Source of the DNA: Desulfosporosinus sp.
GTDB taxonomy: Bacteria; Bacillota; Desulfitobacteriia; Desulfitobacteriales; Desulfitobacteriaceae
DNA: 64,000 nt
Direction of reading: 5' to 3'
Assembly (NCBI GenBank): GCA_003513495.1
Contig: DOPM01000057.1
Span: forward strand, 1-64,000
In this document: one piece after another, positions 9,315 through 18,049 of the stretch
Numbering within the stretch: position 1 is the stretch's first letter
Layout: every line of letters begins with the position of its first letter
Position numbers and translations under genes: made by a program
Notes under the pieces: model-generated
What the model was told of the DNA's origin: nothing
What the model saw: the letters and a program-made list of their open reading frames with translations, nothing else
Databases searched by the model: none

Positions 9315-10715
9315 TTATTTAGCTGCAGACTCAACATTAAAATCATATTTTTCAGGATCAAATTTATCTAATGTACTGTTCTTAATCATGAATTGAGTAA
9401 ACTCAGCTTCATCATCTGGAACCGATTTTAATTGTTTTTCGAAGATATCAAGATACTTCAATTCTTTAGCATCTAATTGAACCCGACCATCTTGGAAAGC
9501 GGATCGTAATTCTTTAATAGTGGTGGCAGCAGCGATTTTTGTCCGCTCAAAATGGGTCTTTCCTTTGACAATTTCTTGGCTGATTCTTAGAACCACTGCG
9601 GGGTCTAAGATATAGGCTTGAGGATCGAACATTCTATCAGATTCCGACAAAATGTCTCTCATTTCAAACGCAGAGCCGCGAGATGCAGCTACGTTCATAA
9701 TTCTGCAATCATAGATTAATTGCTCAATGTAGACAGTCGGAGCCATTCCACCCAACAATCTTACGTTTTCAACGGATTCGTTACTCCAGCAGTCAGCCAA
9801 GCAGGCAGATATATTTCCTACAGAACTCGAGTGAGCACAGGCAGCAGTTCTGCCTTCCATGGAAATTGGTGTCCCAGTGATCGCTTTGAGATAAACTCCC
9901 TCATAACCGCAATCTTTATCTGGTCCTTGTGCACCACGTTCTACGGCGACTAATGTCCGGACTGCACACATAACTCTGTCAATGGCAGCAAAAACCTTTG
10001 GAATGAAATTCTTGTGAGCCATAACCATAGAGGTATTAGCGAAGCCGCAAGCTGTGTCTCCTGAAGGGATGCAGTTGGTTTCAGCTGCTATTTTAACAAT
10101 TTCATCCCACAAAATAGCCATATCTCTACAACCAACAACACCTAATGAGAACAAAGCTCTAGGTAGATCGCAATTCATAACAGCTTCATCATGTAAGTGT
10201 TTCCCACCAATAGATTCAATCGCTAAGAAGTCAGCCCCAGCTTCTGCACACCCTCTAAAGGTGTTAATGACATTATCCCAATGCTCTCCTTTATACATAT
10301 GTGCAAGAGTTTTACCTTCACGTACATCAACAACGGTCATTCTTAAGAGACTTTTTAAACCAAACTTCGTATAGTATTCGTTCATTACTCCTTTAACCAC
10401 TTTTGTGACATCAATGCCCCACTGAGGATTAAAGGTGCAAGGAGGAAGAAGTTCGATTTCAATAATGATTCCAGGAGAAAGTAACTCATGGGCCTTAGAA
10501 CAAATACCGTGGATCATTTCTTCATACTGAGCCAATACTTTTGGCATGGTTTCTTCACTAATTAACATTGTAGGAAGAGTTAAGTTTACTTCCGGATAAA
10601 CAGTTCCCCCACCAATAACCATTCCGTTACTGCATACAACGGGTTTCTTGGCCTGTCCGTATATAAATTCATCTAAATTGGTATATGCGAGCTCCGTAAA
10701 TTGAAGATTTGCCAC
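9315..10715 (-). CDS. mtaB: Methanol:corrinoid methyltransferase, MtaB family
   Basis: MtaB cleaves the C-O bond of methanol at a zinc site and methylates the cob(I)amide of its corrinoid partner. The 466-residue length is close to archaeal MtaB. The expected zinc ligands can be placed: Glu167 (LAIESIGG), Cys223 (SGDTACGFANTS) and Cys269 (GPDKDCGYEG), in near-identical spacing to Methanosarcina barkeri MtaB (Glu164, Cys220, Cys269). The GTG start is preceded by AGGAGGGAC. It follows mtaC by 23 bases in the same operon. A related methoxy substrate is possible, but the conserved zinc triad favours methanol. Confidence 0.92.
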   Translation of the reverse strand: MANLQFTELAYTNLDEFIYGQAKKPVVCSNGMVIGGGTVYPEVNLTLPTMLISEETMPKVLAQYEEMIHGICSKAHELLSPGIIIEIELLPPCTFNPQWGIDVTKVVKGVMNEYYTKFGLKSLLRMTVVDVREGKTLAHMYKGEHWDNVINTFRGCAEAGADFLAIESIGGKHLHDEAVMNCDLPRALFSLGVVGCRDMAILWDEIVKIAAETNCIPSGDTACGFANTSMVMAHKNFIPKVFAAIDRVMCAVRTLVAVERGAQGPDKDCGYEGVYLKAITGTPISMEGRTAACAHSSSVGNISACLADCWSNESVENVRLLGGMAPTVYIEQLIYDCRIMNVAASRGSAFEMRDILSESDRMFDPQAYILDPAVVLRISQEIVKGKTHFERTKIAAATTIKELRSAFQDGRVQLDAKELKYLDIFEKQLKSVPDDEAEFTQFMIKNSTLDKFDPEKYDFNVESAAK

Positions 10716-10738
10716 AATAGTCCCTCCTCTAATATAAT

Positions 10739-11392
10739 TTATCGTGCTACCATTTCATTATCGTTTAGTAACTTGGTTACTAGTTCAACTGCTGCAGCAG
10801 CATCTCCGGCATAACCATCTGCGCCAATCTGATCCGAGAATTCTTGAGAAATCGGTGCACCGCCGATGATGACTTTTACCTTATCTCTCATTCCTTGTTC
10901 TACACACACGTCAATGGTTGATTTCATAGAGAGCATTGTCGTGGTAAGTAAAGCAGAAAGGGCTAAAATCTTGCCATCATTTTCTTTAATAGCAGCCATG
11001 AATTCTTCGGGAGAAATGTCAACACCTAAGTCGATTACTTTGAATCCTGAACATTCAAGCATCATACCGACTAAGCTCTTACCAATGTCATGTAAATCCC
11101 CTTTAACGGTTCCGATAATAACGGTACCTTTATTGCTCATTTCACCGCCAGCTAATAATGGTTTTACCAGTTCAATGCCTGCATTCATCGAGCGAGCTGA
11201 CATCAGTACTTCTGGTACAAACATATCATTAACTTTGAAACGTTGTCCAACGACATTCATTCCGCCGATAAGCCCCTCATTGATAATTGTAAGTGGATCG
11301 ACTTTTGCATCAATGGCTTCTTTGACATAAACCTGAACTTGCTCGTTGTCACCCTCGATGACTGCATTACTTAACTTTGTAAAATCAAACAT
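10739..11392 (-). CDS. mtaC: Methanol corrinoid protein MtaC
   Basis: The 217-residue protein has a helical cap domain (about residues 1-85) and a B12-binding Rossmann domain with DxHxxG at D99/H101/G104 (GDLHDIGKS). It accepts the methyl group from MtaB and hands it to a methyltetrahydrofolate-forming enzyme, probably the product at 12928. It is the first gene of mtaC-mtaB and has an AGGAGG ribosome site. Its 447-base upstream region is shared with the divergent cobW-like gene and carries candidate operators. Confidence 0.92.
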   Translation of the reverse strand: MFDFTKLSNAVIEGDNEQVQVYVKEAIDAKVDPLTIINEGLIGGMNVVGQRFKVNDMFVPEVLMSARSMNAGIELVKPLLAGGEMSNKGTVIIGTVKGDLHDIGKSLVGMMLECSGFKVIDLGVDISPEEFMAAIKENDGKILALSALLTTTMLSMKSTIDVCVEQGMRDKVKVIIGGAPISQEFSDQIGADGYAGDAAAAVELVTKLLNDNEMVAR

Positions 11393-11562
11393 ATATATCC
11401 TCCTAAAAAATTATTTTAGAGTTTTCCCCCAATTGTCTACGTCTTATATTCTCATGCTTCTGGCAGGCTTGATCCGCCCCTCTTTTTCCGTTGGTCACCC
11501 CTTTCTAATCAAGAATCACTCTCAAGATCCATATTTTGTAAAATGGAAAGAATGTTCAAAAC

Positions 11563-11743
11563 TTTTGATTAGTTCGTTGTGATTAGTTTAATCGTTTATA
11601 GTGAATCTTCCCATGGACTATCTTGTTTTATCTTGATTAATCTTATCAATTCAGTATTCTCGAAATAGTGAATCAATAATGGGAAAGTGGCTAGGTAAGT
11701 GAATAAATACAAGTCTGTTTTTTTACTTAAAACTAATCAAAAA
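11563..11743. promoter_or_regulatory. Repeated TTTTGATTAGTT-type motifs in the mtaC/cobW divergent region
   Basis: The motif TTTTGATTAGTT occurs at 11563-11574. A near copy (TTGTGATTAGTTT) starts 14 bases later, at 11577. An inverted copy (AACTAATCAAAAA) lies at 11731-11743. Two direct half-sites about 14 bases apart would suit an AraC-family activator such as the PocR protein at 7710. The rest of this 447-base gap (11393-11839) shows no gene. Confidence 0.4.
11610..11647. promoter_or_regulatory. 38-base element shared with the upstream region at 13882
   Basis: This stretch, starting CCCATGGACTATCTTG and ending ATCTTATC, matches 13882-13919 at 32 of 38 positions without gaps and in the same orientation. 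It lies about 220 bases upstream of the mtaC start. A shorter relative (CCATGGAATACTTGATC) begins at 11765, about 75 bases before the cobW-like gene. It is a candidate operator common to the methanol genes. Confidence 0.5.
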
Positions 11744-11839
11744 TCCCCAAATCAACAGGATAATCCATGGAATACTTGATCAATTATCATTAAGCTTACT
11801 TAAATGAGATAAGTAAACGATCAATGGAGGCCTGCAATT

Positions 11840-12733
11840 ATGATTAAATTTGATATCATCTCTGGTTTTTTAGGGGCTGGTAAAACTACCTTAGTCAAAA
11901 AAGTCCTACAATCTCTTAATTCTGATGAAAAGATCGTCTTGATTGAAAACGATTTTGGGGAGATCAATGTGGATCGAGAGATCCTAGGAATTGAAGGTTT
12001 TGAGGTTTACGAATTATCCAATGGTTGTGTTTGCTGTAAACTCAAGGGAGACTTTCTTCTTACTCTAAAACAAATCCTAAGCCAAAATGTTGATCGTATC
12101 ATCTTTGAACCATCCGGGATATTTATCTTAGGTGAGATTTTTGATATTTTTAAGGACCCTGAGATTTCCTGTAAGTGTTTTATCAACTCTGTAACGACGG
12201 TTGTTGATGCTCAAAATTTTTCTAAGCATCAACAAGGGTACTCTGGCTTCTTTGAGAACCAAATTTCCTATGCTTCAACCTTGGTTATTAGCAAGTCTCA
12301 GTTTCTCAACCTAGAACAAGTCCTCGAAGTAGAAGAAGGGTTACGAACCATAAACCTGACGGCTCCAATTATTTCTAAGGATTGGAGCAAACTATCAAAC
12401 CAAGATATTAGCAATTTCCTTAATGTAAATCCTGAATATACACTGCATGAGTCTAAACTCTTTTTGGCCCACAACTTTGATTCCCTAGGGCTAAAAACGT
12501 CTAGAATACTGGGAGCAGAAAAACTTAAGACTATCCTAGAAACCTGTAAAAACGGTGGGTACGGGGGTGTCGTAAGAGGCAAAGGGATTGTAAATACTGG
12601 CAATAGATTCTATGAGTTTAACTATGTTGACGGGCAATATTCCATATCGGAATCAACGGACGCAACAACAGGGATTGTAAGTTTTATAGGTAAAAACCTA
12701 AATAAAGATAAGTTGACTGCCATCTTTAAGTAA
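11840..12733 (+). CDS. CobW/G3E-family P-loop GTPase (COG0523 type), probable metallochaperone
   Basis: The 297-residue protein has the G3E GTPase P-loop GFLGAGKTT (residues 9-17), the metal-binding CxCC motif of COG0523 proteins (C63/C65/C66 in NGCVCCKL), and an FEPSG segment near residues 96-100. Members of this family use GTP hydrolysis to deliver metals, often zinc, to enzymes. It diverges from mtaCB and ends at its own terminator. The neighbouring MtaB is a zinc enzyme, so a role in zinc loading of MtaB, or in corrinoid assembly, is a plausible inference. It lacks the long His-rich stretch seen in some relatives. Confidence 0.82.
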   Translation: MIKFDIISGFLGAGKTTLVKKVLQSLNSDEKIVLIENDFGEINVDREILGIEGFEVYELSNGCVCCKLKGDFLLTLKQILSQNVDRIIFEPSGIFILGEIFDIFKDPEISCKCFINSVTTVVDAQNFSKHQQGYSGFFENQISYASTLVISKSQFLNLEQVLEVEEGLRTINLTAPIISKDWSKLSNQDISNFLNVNPEYTLHESKLFLAHNFDSLGLKTSRILGAEKLKTILETCKNGGYGGVVRGKGIVNTGNRFYEFNYVDGQYSISESTDATTGIVSFIGKNLNKDKLTAIFK

Positions 12734-12763
12734 GAAGGAATAAATGCCACTAAGTACAAGGTA

Positions 12764-12800
12764 ACAGCCACAGTTTGAGGATCAAACCGTGGCTGTTTCT
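12764..12800 (+). terminator. Rho-independent terminator after the cobW-like gene
   Basis: ACAGCCAC plus GTTTGA pairs with TCAAAC plus GTGGCTGT over a 3-base loop with one mismatch. TTTCTTTG follows. It lies about 30 bases after the stop at 12733. Confidence 0.85.
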
Positions 12801-12860
12801 TTGCGACAATATATACATGAATTGCTTCTAACTGCATTAAGCGAGGTTGGTAGGTTGAGA

Positions 12861-12907
12861 TAAAAAAATTTAAAGGCTGTAACAATAGTTCTATTGTTAC
12901 AGCCCAA
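12861..12907 (-). terminator. Rho-independent terminator after the methyltetrahydrofolate methyltransferase gene
   Basis: GGCTGTAACAATAG is perfectly inverted as CTATTGTTACAGCC. On the minus strand it is followed by TTTAAATTTTTTT. It lies 21 bases after the stop of the gene at 12928. Confidence 0.88.
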
Positions 12908-12927
12908 ACAATCTCTTAGCCTAATGA

Positions 12928-13731
12928 TTAGCCTAAGAAGTCAAATTGCTTATTGCGGAAGGCCTTAAGATACTTAACACAGAAGTCATCTCGACCAGCC
13001 AGTGCTTCAGCAGTAACCAAGCTAGCCATCATCATTTGATCTAATGGGTTAATAATCAAACCATCCAGTCCTTTTCCAATGGCCATAATTGCAAAGGCAT
13101 GATTCATAAATTTGCGGACCGGCAGACCATAGGATACGTTAGAGAGTCCGCATATGGTATGGACTCCTTTAAACTGTGTCATAATGGCTTCAACGGAATT
13201 AATAAATTCTACGGCAAACGTGTTATTAACAGAGATTGGCTGAACTAGCGGATCAACATAAATATTATTCAAGGGCACATTGTTTTTAACAAGTCCATCA
13301 ATGAGTTGTTCTGCAATTTTTAAGCGCGCAGCCATGGTTTCTGGCATTCCTTCGTCACTCATACAAAGTGCTACCACTTTTAAGTCTGAACCAGCAACAA
13401 CGGGCATTAACGCATCATAACGCTCCTTTTCCAGAGAGATGGAGTTGATCATGGCAACCCCCTTGTGCACGGATAAAGCAGCCTCAATAGCCTTCGGATC
13501 GGGGCTGTCGATGCAGCAAGGCTTATCAACAACCTCCTGAACCGTTTTCACGAGCCATTGCAGATATTCAGGTTCTTTGCCAACAAAGATACCGGCATTA
13601 ACATCAATATAATCTGCTCCGGCTTCGGCCTGTTCCCTTGCTATCTTCTGAATATATTCCGCATCTTGTGCTTTGATGGCTTCTCCAATGGCCTTGCGGC
13701 TGGCATTAATTAATTCTCCGACAACTAACAT
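12928..13731 (-). CDS. Methyltetrahydrofolate:corrinoid methyltransferase (AcsE/MtgA-like, pterin-binding)
   Basis: The 267-residue protein is a single pterin-binding TIM barrel of the AcsE/MetH/MtgA class. It begins MLVVGELINASRKA and contains ADYIDVNAG (about residues 40-48), CCIDSPD, and CGLSNVSYGLP near the C-terminal third. Such enzymes move a methyl group between a corrinoid protein and tetrahydrofolate. Here it probably takes the methyl group from MtaC and so replaces the archaeal MtaA step. It has a strong ribosome site (TGAGGAGGAAC), its own terminator, and an upstream element shared with mtaC. It is a paralogue of the protein at 59505. Confidence 0.88.
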   Translation of the reverse strand: MLVVGELINASRKAIGEAIKAQDAEYIQKIAREQAEAGADYIDVNAGIFVGKEPEYLQWLVKTVQEVVDKPCCIDSPDPKAIEAALSVHKGVAMINSISLEKERYDALMPVVAGSDLKVVALCMSDEGMPETMAARLKIAEQLIDGLVKNNVPLNNIYVDPLVQPISVNNTFAVEFINSVEAIMTQFKGVHTICGLSNVSYGLPVRKFMNHAFAIMAIGKGLDGLIINPLDQMMMASLVTAEALAGRDDFCVKYLKAFRNKQFDFLG

Positions 13732-13881
13732 GTAAGTTCCTCCTCAAATTTTGATAAGATTTTTTGGACAGTGAACATTCTGGAAATTTACTTGGAGCTC
13801 TACTCTTAAAAACGATTGTACGAGTCGATACTCTTTAAATTTTGAATTGTACTATAATTCTAATCTTTTATTAGTCTTACG

Positions 13882-13919
13882 CCCATGGATTTTTTTGTTT
13901 TATATTGATGTATCTTATC
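13882..13919. promoter_or_regulatory. 38-base element shared with the mtaC upstream region
   Basis: Ungapped match (32 of 38 bases) to 11610-11647, starting CCCATGGATTTTTTTG. It lies about 150 bases upstream of the methyltetrahydrofolate methyltransferase start and in the same orientation relative to its gene as the mtaC copy. It may be an operator that links both genes. Confidence 0.5.
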
Positions 13920-13943
13920 TAAAAAGAACTGACGTTTTATTTT

Positions 13944-15062
13944 CTATCCACCATTTATAAAGAATTGTTTTAAACCCTCAATTAACCGTCCCATAACATG
14001 GATATCCTTAATTGCTACGCGAATAAAATAACCTGAAAGTCCTTCAAAGCTAGTACAATCTCTAACAAGAATCCCTAAACACCCCAAATGCTTAATCAAT
14101 TTTTCCGGAGGTTGGTTCAAAACCTCAATTAAAGCAAAATTTACAGAAGTCGGCCAAAGTCGCAAATTCTCAAAGTTACATTTGGCAAATTCGCCATAAA
14201 AATAGCACTTGCTCTCTTGTAGTTTTTCTCTTACGTCATCAGGATAGTCTGCATCCTCCAGAGCCGTTATCCCTGCATGTTGCGCCAAAACATTGACAGA
14301 CCAAGGATCACGATATTGCTCAAAGGATTTAAGTAAGGATGGATGAGCAAAAACTGTTCCTAAACGTAACCCTGGAAGACTGTAAAACTTCGTTAAGGAG
14401 TACAAAACTATAAGGTGCTCATTATCTGCCATATAGCCTCGAGCGGACTCACGAGACTCATTGGGCAGAAAGTCGAAGAAGGACTCATCAAACAGGATAT
14501 TACATCCGATCTCTTTAGTAATTTTTAAAATGAGTTCAAAGGTTTCTTGCTCTAGGACACTTCCTGTCGGATTATGAGGGGAACAGAGAAAAAGTAGATC
14601 ACACCCTTTAAGGAGTTCTCGCCACATCTGGTCATTATCACGCTCATAATCAGGGTTATTCTTTGCTTCATCCCTTCGACTAAACGTTGCCCACCCCTGG
14701 GGGCCAAGGGGAACATACTGTATTTCAGAGCCAACCGCTCGCGCAGCCCGTTCATATTCACTAAACGTTGGAATAGGAATAACTACTTTTTGTGGCTTCA
14801 AAGCTTGCATAACCGTAAAAATTAATTCCCCTGCACCATTACCCACCATAATCGTTTCCAGAGGTTGTCCCAAGTGACGAGAAAGTGTTCTTCGTAAGGC
14901 TAAGCTTTCAGGATCTGGATAATTCACAATATTTTCCATACCTTTTTGTAAGGAAACCCAAACCCCTGAGGGAGGTCCAAAGGGATTAATATTTGCGGAG
15001 AGGTCGATAAAGGAGTCCAAACCATACAATTCCTGGGCTCTGCGGAGATTTCCACCATGCAT
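13944..15062 (-). CDS. cobD: L-threonine-O-3-phosphate decarboxylase
   Basis: CobD makes (R)-1-amino-2-propanol phosphate, the linker of the cobamide nucleotide loop. The 372-residue protein is a class I/II PLP aminotransferase fold of the histidinol-phosphate type. It has the N-terminal HGGNLRRAQELYG, SANINPFGPP near residues 22-31, SPHNPTG at 161-167, and PLP-binding Lys225 in YSLTKFYSLPGLRLG. Context separates it from HisC: it is the last gene of the cobalamin operon, directly after the threonine kinase gene pduX with 4 bases between. It lacks the C-terminal metal-binding extension found in some CobD proteins. Confidence 0.92.
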   Translation of the reverse strand: MHGGNLRRAQELYGLDSFIDLSANINPFGPPSGVWVSLQKGMENIVNYPDPESLALRRTLSRHLGQPLETIMVGNGAGELIFTVMQALKPQKVVIPIPTFSEYERAARAVGSEIQYVPLGPQGWATFSRRDEAKNNPDYERDNDQMWRELLKGCDLLFLCSPHNPTGSVLEQETFELILKITKEIGCNILFDESFFDFLPNESRESARGYMADNEHLIVLYSLTKFYSLPGLRLGTVFAHPSLLKSFEQYRDPWSVNVLAQHAGITALEDADYPDDVREKLQESKCYFYGEFAKCNFENLRLWPTSVNFALIEVLNQPPEKLIKHLGCLGILVRDCTSFEGLSGYFIRVAIKDIHVMGRLIEGLKQFFINGG

Positions 15063-15066
15063 AGTA

Positions 15067-15984
15067 TCACCCCGTATTCTCAGTTATTTTAGATTTAGCT
15101 GCGACAATTCCTCCTGAATGACTATGAAAGAGATCGAGGTAGGCAGGTGAAAACCGTTGCTGAGCTTCAAGTCGTAATTTCTTGCTAACTTCAAGACTAT
15201 AAACGCTAGTTTGCGGAAATACCCCAGCTAACAAGGTACCGCTATGAGCAGTCACCACACCCAGTCCACCCTTTTTACGGACCCAGGTCAAGAAAGGCTC
15301 AAACAAAGACTTGTGATTGATTTCCAGATTGCACCTTGCACTGATTGTTCCTGCTGTTGCCAGTTTTTCTAAATCCCCTTGCTCTATTCCTTCACAGGCT
15401 AAGCTATGCGCCCTTTCAATCTCACTCTCATGACGGCGATAGTGTTCTGCTAACCCTGGCCGAGCATTAAATGCTCTCGTATCGATGATGCCCCCCCAAT
15501 CCAAGGCCAAAAACAGGGCAGGGATTGAAGATCCCAGCAAGCGATGCTTATGACCCTGAACATGTTCGATCTCCGTGATACCGGGAAACATCACACTGTC
15601 GCTCGGTTCAATCTGTAAAGCAAGATGTGCTAAGCGCTCAGGTGCCGGATCTTCTCCTAGAGCCATCAGAGCTGCTGCCGCAACAGCTGTAATGTCAGCG
15701 GTAGAGCTAGCCATCCCTTTTCCTTCTGGAAGTTGATGAAAGAATTCTACCTTGCCTCCCAATTGCGGGAGGCCTAAGTTTTCCTTGAGTAATTCTAATA
15801 CTTGGAGTGCTTTAGTTTTATTTAGAGGAAGATCCCAGCCAGCAGCATCTAAGCTCAATGCTACCCTAGCCTCCGAAAAACGGTCAATGGGACAATCTAT
15901 AAGAAATGGTACTCCTTTGCGAGCCCCTTGTACCCATTCTCCACATGTTCCCGGACACCGGGCCAACCCGACTGCGAAGTCCAT
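15067..15984 (-). CDS. pduX: L-threonine kinase, GHMP family (PduX-like)
   Basis: PduX phosphorylates L-threonine to supply CobD. The 305-residue protein has the GHMP kinase ATP loop PEGKGMASSTAD (residues 86-97) and the PduX-type N-terminus ARCPGTCGEWVQG (residues 8-20). Its ATG overlaps the cobO stop (TAATG), and cobD follows after 4 bases, so kinase and decarboxylase are translationally coupled. This adjacency supports the PduX call over other GHMP kinases. Confidence 0.92.
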   Translation of the reverse strand: MDFAVGLARCPGTCGEWVQGARKGVPFLIDCPIDRFSEARVALSLDAAGWDLPLNKTKALQVLELLKENLGLPQLGGKVEFFHQLPEGKGMASSTADITAVAAAALMALGEDPAPERLAHLALQIEPSDSVMFPGITEIEHVQGHKHRLLGSSIPALFLALDWGGIIDTRAFNARPGLAEHYRRHESEIERAHSLACEGIEQGDLEKLATAGTISARCNLEINHKSLFEPFLTWVRKKGGLGVVTAHSGTLLAGVFPQTSVYSLEVSKKLRLEAQQRFSPAYLDLFHSHSGGIVAAKSKITENTG

Positions 15985-16547
15985 TAATATTCAATCCCCC
16001 TACGACTTTTAATCCCTTCAGAGAAAGGATGTTTTAACGCGTTTAGATCCCACCAATTGTCTACCTCTGACTCTAAGGCAGCAGGCATCCCCCGACCTGT
16101 AAGAATCCAGTGTAGGTGCAATGAGGACCCGGCAGACAAAAGTTCTCTTAATTGATTTAAATCCAAAAAACCTCGATTTAATGCGTGGCTTATTTCATCT
16201 AGAATGATAACGTCATATGTTTTCTTCTCAACTTGGGCCAACACAAATGCAAAGGCTTGTTGAACTAACTCTAAGGCGATTTCTGGATTGCGGTTTTCTC
16301 GAAAACATTCTCCACATCCGGTACAGTGTTTCAACCCGGTTCGAATCATTCCTGACCAACGACAACCCACTCCAAATTGTATAAGTGGAATTCCTAAACG
16401 GTTAAGACCTATAAGTTCACCACTGTAAGTACTCCCTTTTAGAAACTGAACCATCAGAACGCGCTTCCCTTCAGAATAGGCAAACACGGCTTCTCCGATA
16501 GCTGAGGTCGTTTTTCCTTTTCCCTGACCAGTATAGACTGTTATCAT
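15984..16547 (-). CDS. cobO: Cob(I)yrinic acid a,c-diamide adenosyltransferase (CobA/CobO family)
   Basis: The enzyme attaches the 5'-deoxyadenosyl group of ATP to reduced cobalt. The 187-residue protein has the family Walker A GQGKGKTTSA at residues 7-16 and the VIILDEISHALNRGF segment in the C-terminal half. A CTGCGEC cysteine cluster near residue 70 is unusual for the basic family and may bind metal or an iron-sulfur cluster. I chose the ATG at 16547 because it overlaps the cbiA stop as ATGA and has GGAGATTAGGGG before it; the frame itself is open to 16580. Confidence 0.9.
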   Translation of the reverse strand: MITVYTGQGKGKTTSAIGEAVFAYSEGKRVLMVQFLKGSTYSGELIGLNRLGIPLIQFGVGCRWSGMIRTGLKHCTGCGECFRENRNPEIALELVQQAFAFVLAQVEKKTYDVIILDEISHALNRGFLDLNQLRELLSAGSSLHLHWILTGRGMPAALESEVDNWWDLNALKHPFSEGIKSRRGIEY

Positions 16548-17932
16548 ACCCCTAATCTCCCTGATTGGGAAGCAAACCAATGTTCCAGTAACTCTTGATG
16601 TCCGGCAAAATGAAGGTGTAGATAAGATGCGACTATATTATCCCGAGCATACCCTTCCATTCGAAGTGCTTCGTCCCCTCTGAACAATTCGTAAACGGGA
16701 GGATATTCCTTATCATAGAGCACCCTTGAGTAGTGAAATTCATGTCCTTGAACTATCGTCCCGCGAGGACCGAGAAAATTATCGTCACGAAAGACTCCTT
16801 TACGATAGCCGATCCCTTGTAAGCGTTTTGTCATTTCGGCCTTCATAGGTATAAGACCAGCCATAGGCAACTCGTTTCCTTCAAAATCCTTGATGGATTT
16901 CCCAAGATACATGTACCCACCACATTCAGCATAGATAGGTTTGCCACTTGCTGCATAGGAACGCAGGGAATCTAAGAATGAGGTGTTTTCGCTTAAAGGT
17001 TTAAGATGAAGTTCCGGAAAACCCCCGCCTATGAAAATCCCATCCAGATCTTCGGGAACGGACAAATCGTGTAAAGGGCTAAAGGGTACAATGGTAGCCT
17101 TTAAGCGTTCAGCAAGGTCTAAAGCATCTTGGTAATAGAAAAGGAATGCTTCATCCCAGGCTAAGCCTAATCTAAAGTTGCTATTCGTAGCTTGTGTTCC
17201 AGAATTAGGTTTTAGTTTGAGATTAGTATCTAACCCTTCATTAAATTCAGGTGCACCCAGCATAATGCTTTCGACTTGATCTAGGTCAACATGTTGGGTA
17301 ATCAACCCTGAAAGTGTCTCGATAAAACCTTCTAAAAGCCCGCCTTCCCCTACAGGCACTAACCCTAAATGTCGTTCGGGAAGTTTAAGGGATAATTCCT
17401 TAGGCAAGACTCCAAGAACTGGAATCTGAATCTCGCTTAGAGATTCCCTGAGTATTTTTTCCTGTGCTGAAGATTTTACTCGATTCAGAATAACTCCCTG
17501 AAGTTTTACTTGAGGGTCATAGGTACTAAATCCATGGACTAGTGCTGCAACGCTGCGCGACATTGAAGAGGCATCCACAATGAGGATGATTGGAGCGTCA
17601 AGAAGTTTAGCCACATCGGCGGTGCTCCCAAAACCAGCGGTTCCGCTCATCCCATCATACATACCCATGACACCCTCGATCACCGCCCAACGCTCTGCAG
17701 AAGTTTGGGCAAAGACGGAAGGCAGGTGATCCCCCAGCAACCAGCGGTCAAGATTACGGGAAGCCCTTCCCGTAGCAGCCGCATGATAACTGGGATCGAT
17801 GTAATCCGGCCCTACTTTATACCCTTGGATTGGGCGATCGCGCTTTTTCAAGGCTGCCATTAGACCTGTAGCAAGGGTTGTTTTTCCTACGCCGCTATGG
17901 GTTCCCGCCAGAACAATCCGCGGAATCTTCAT
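16544..17932 (-). CDS. cbiA: Cobyrinic acid a,c-diamide synthase
   Basis: CbiA amidates the a and c side chains of cobyrinic acid using ATP and glutamine. The 462-residue protein has an N-terminal dethiobiotin-synthetase-like ATPase domain with P-loop GTHSGVGKTT (10-19). A C-terminal class I glutaminase domain carries the nucleophile Cys337 in YAECGGYMYLG and a late His in HFHYSRV-type context. The length is typical. It heads the tail section of the operon (cbiA-cobO-pduX-cobD), which has ATGA or TAATG overlaps at the first two junctions. A REP-like palindrome separates it from cbiB. Confidence 0.95.
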   Translation of the reverse strand: MKIPRIVLAGTHSGVGKTTLATGLMAALKKRDRPIQGYKVGPDYIDPSYHAAATGRASRNLDRWLLGDHLPSVFAQTSAERWAVIEGVMGMYDGMSGTAGFGSTADVAKLLDAPIILIVDASSMSRSVAALVHGFSTYDPQVKLQGVILNRVKSSAQEKILRESLSEIQIPVLGVLPKELSLKLPERHLGLVPVGEGGLLEGFIETLSGLITQHVDLDQVESIMLGAPEFNEGLDTNLKLKPNSGTQATNSNFRLGLAWDEAFLFYYQDALDLAERLKATIVPFSPLHDLSVPEDLDGIFIGGGFPELHLKPLSENTSFLDSLRSYAASGKPIYAECGGYMYLGKSIKDFEGNELPMAGLIPMKAEMTKRLQGIGYRKGVFRDDNFLGPRGTIVQGHEFHYSRVLYDKEYPPVYELFRGDEALRMEGYARDNIVASYLHLHFAGHQELLEHWFASQSGRLGV

Positions 17933-17974
17933 GCTGTATCCCCCCTACTCGATGTTCGATAGTCGTAGTTCGTG

Positions 17975-18024
17975 GTTCGAGAGGGCGTGTCACGGGGACG
18001 ATCCTTTTGGCACGCTCATCGAAC
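17975..18024. repeat. REP-like inverted repeat between cbiB and cbiA
   Basis: GTTCGAGAGGGCGTG is imperfectly inverted by CACGCTCATCGAAC around a loop containing ACGGGGACGATCC. It lies in the 117-base gap between cbiB and cbiA, inside the operon. The loop core resembles the GGGACGG core of the elements at 6973 and 20653. Confidence 0.6.
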
Positions 18025-18049
18025 CTCAAACATATGATCTTTATTTATA

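Noticed and set aside
13944..15062. Histidinol-phosphate aminotransferase HisC
   Set aside because: The fold is shared, but its position directly after pduX in the cobalamin operon and the HGGNLRRAQELYG start indicate CobD.
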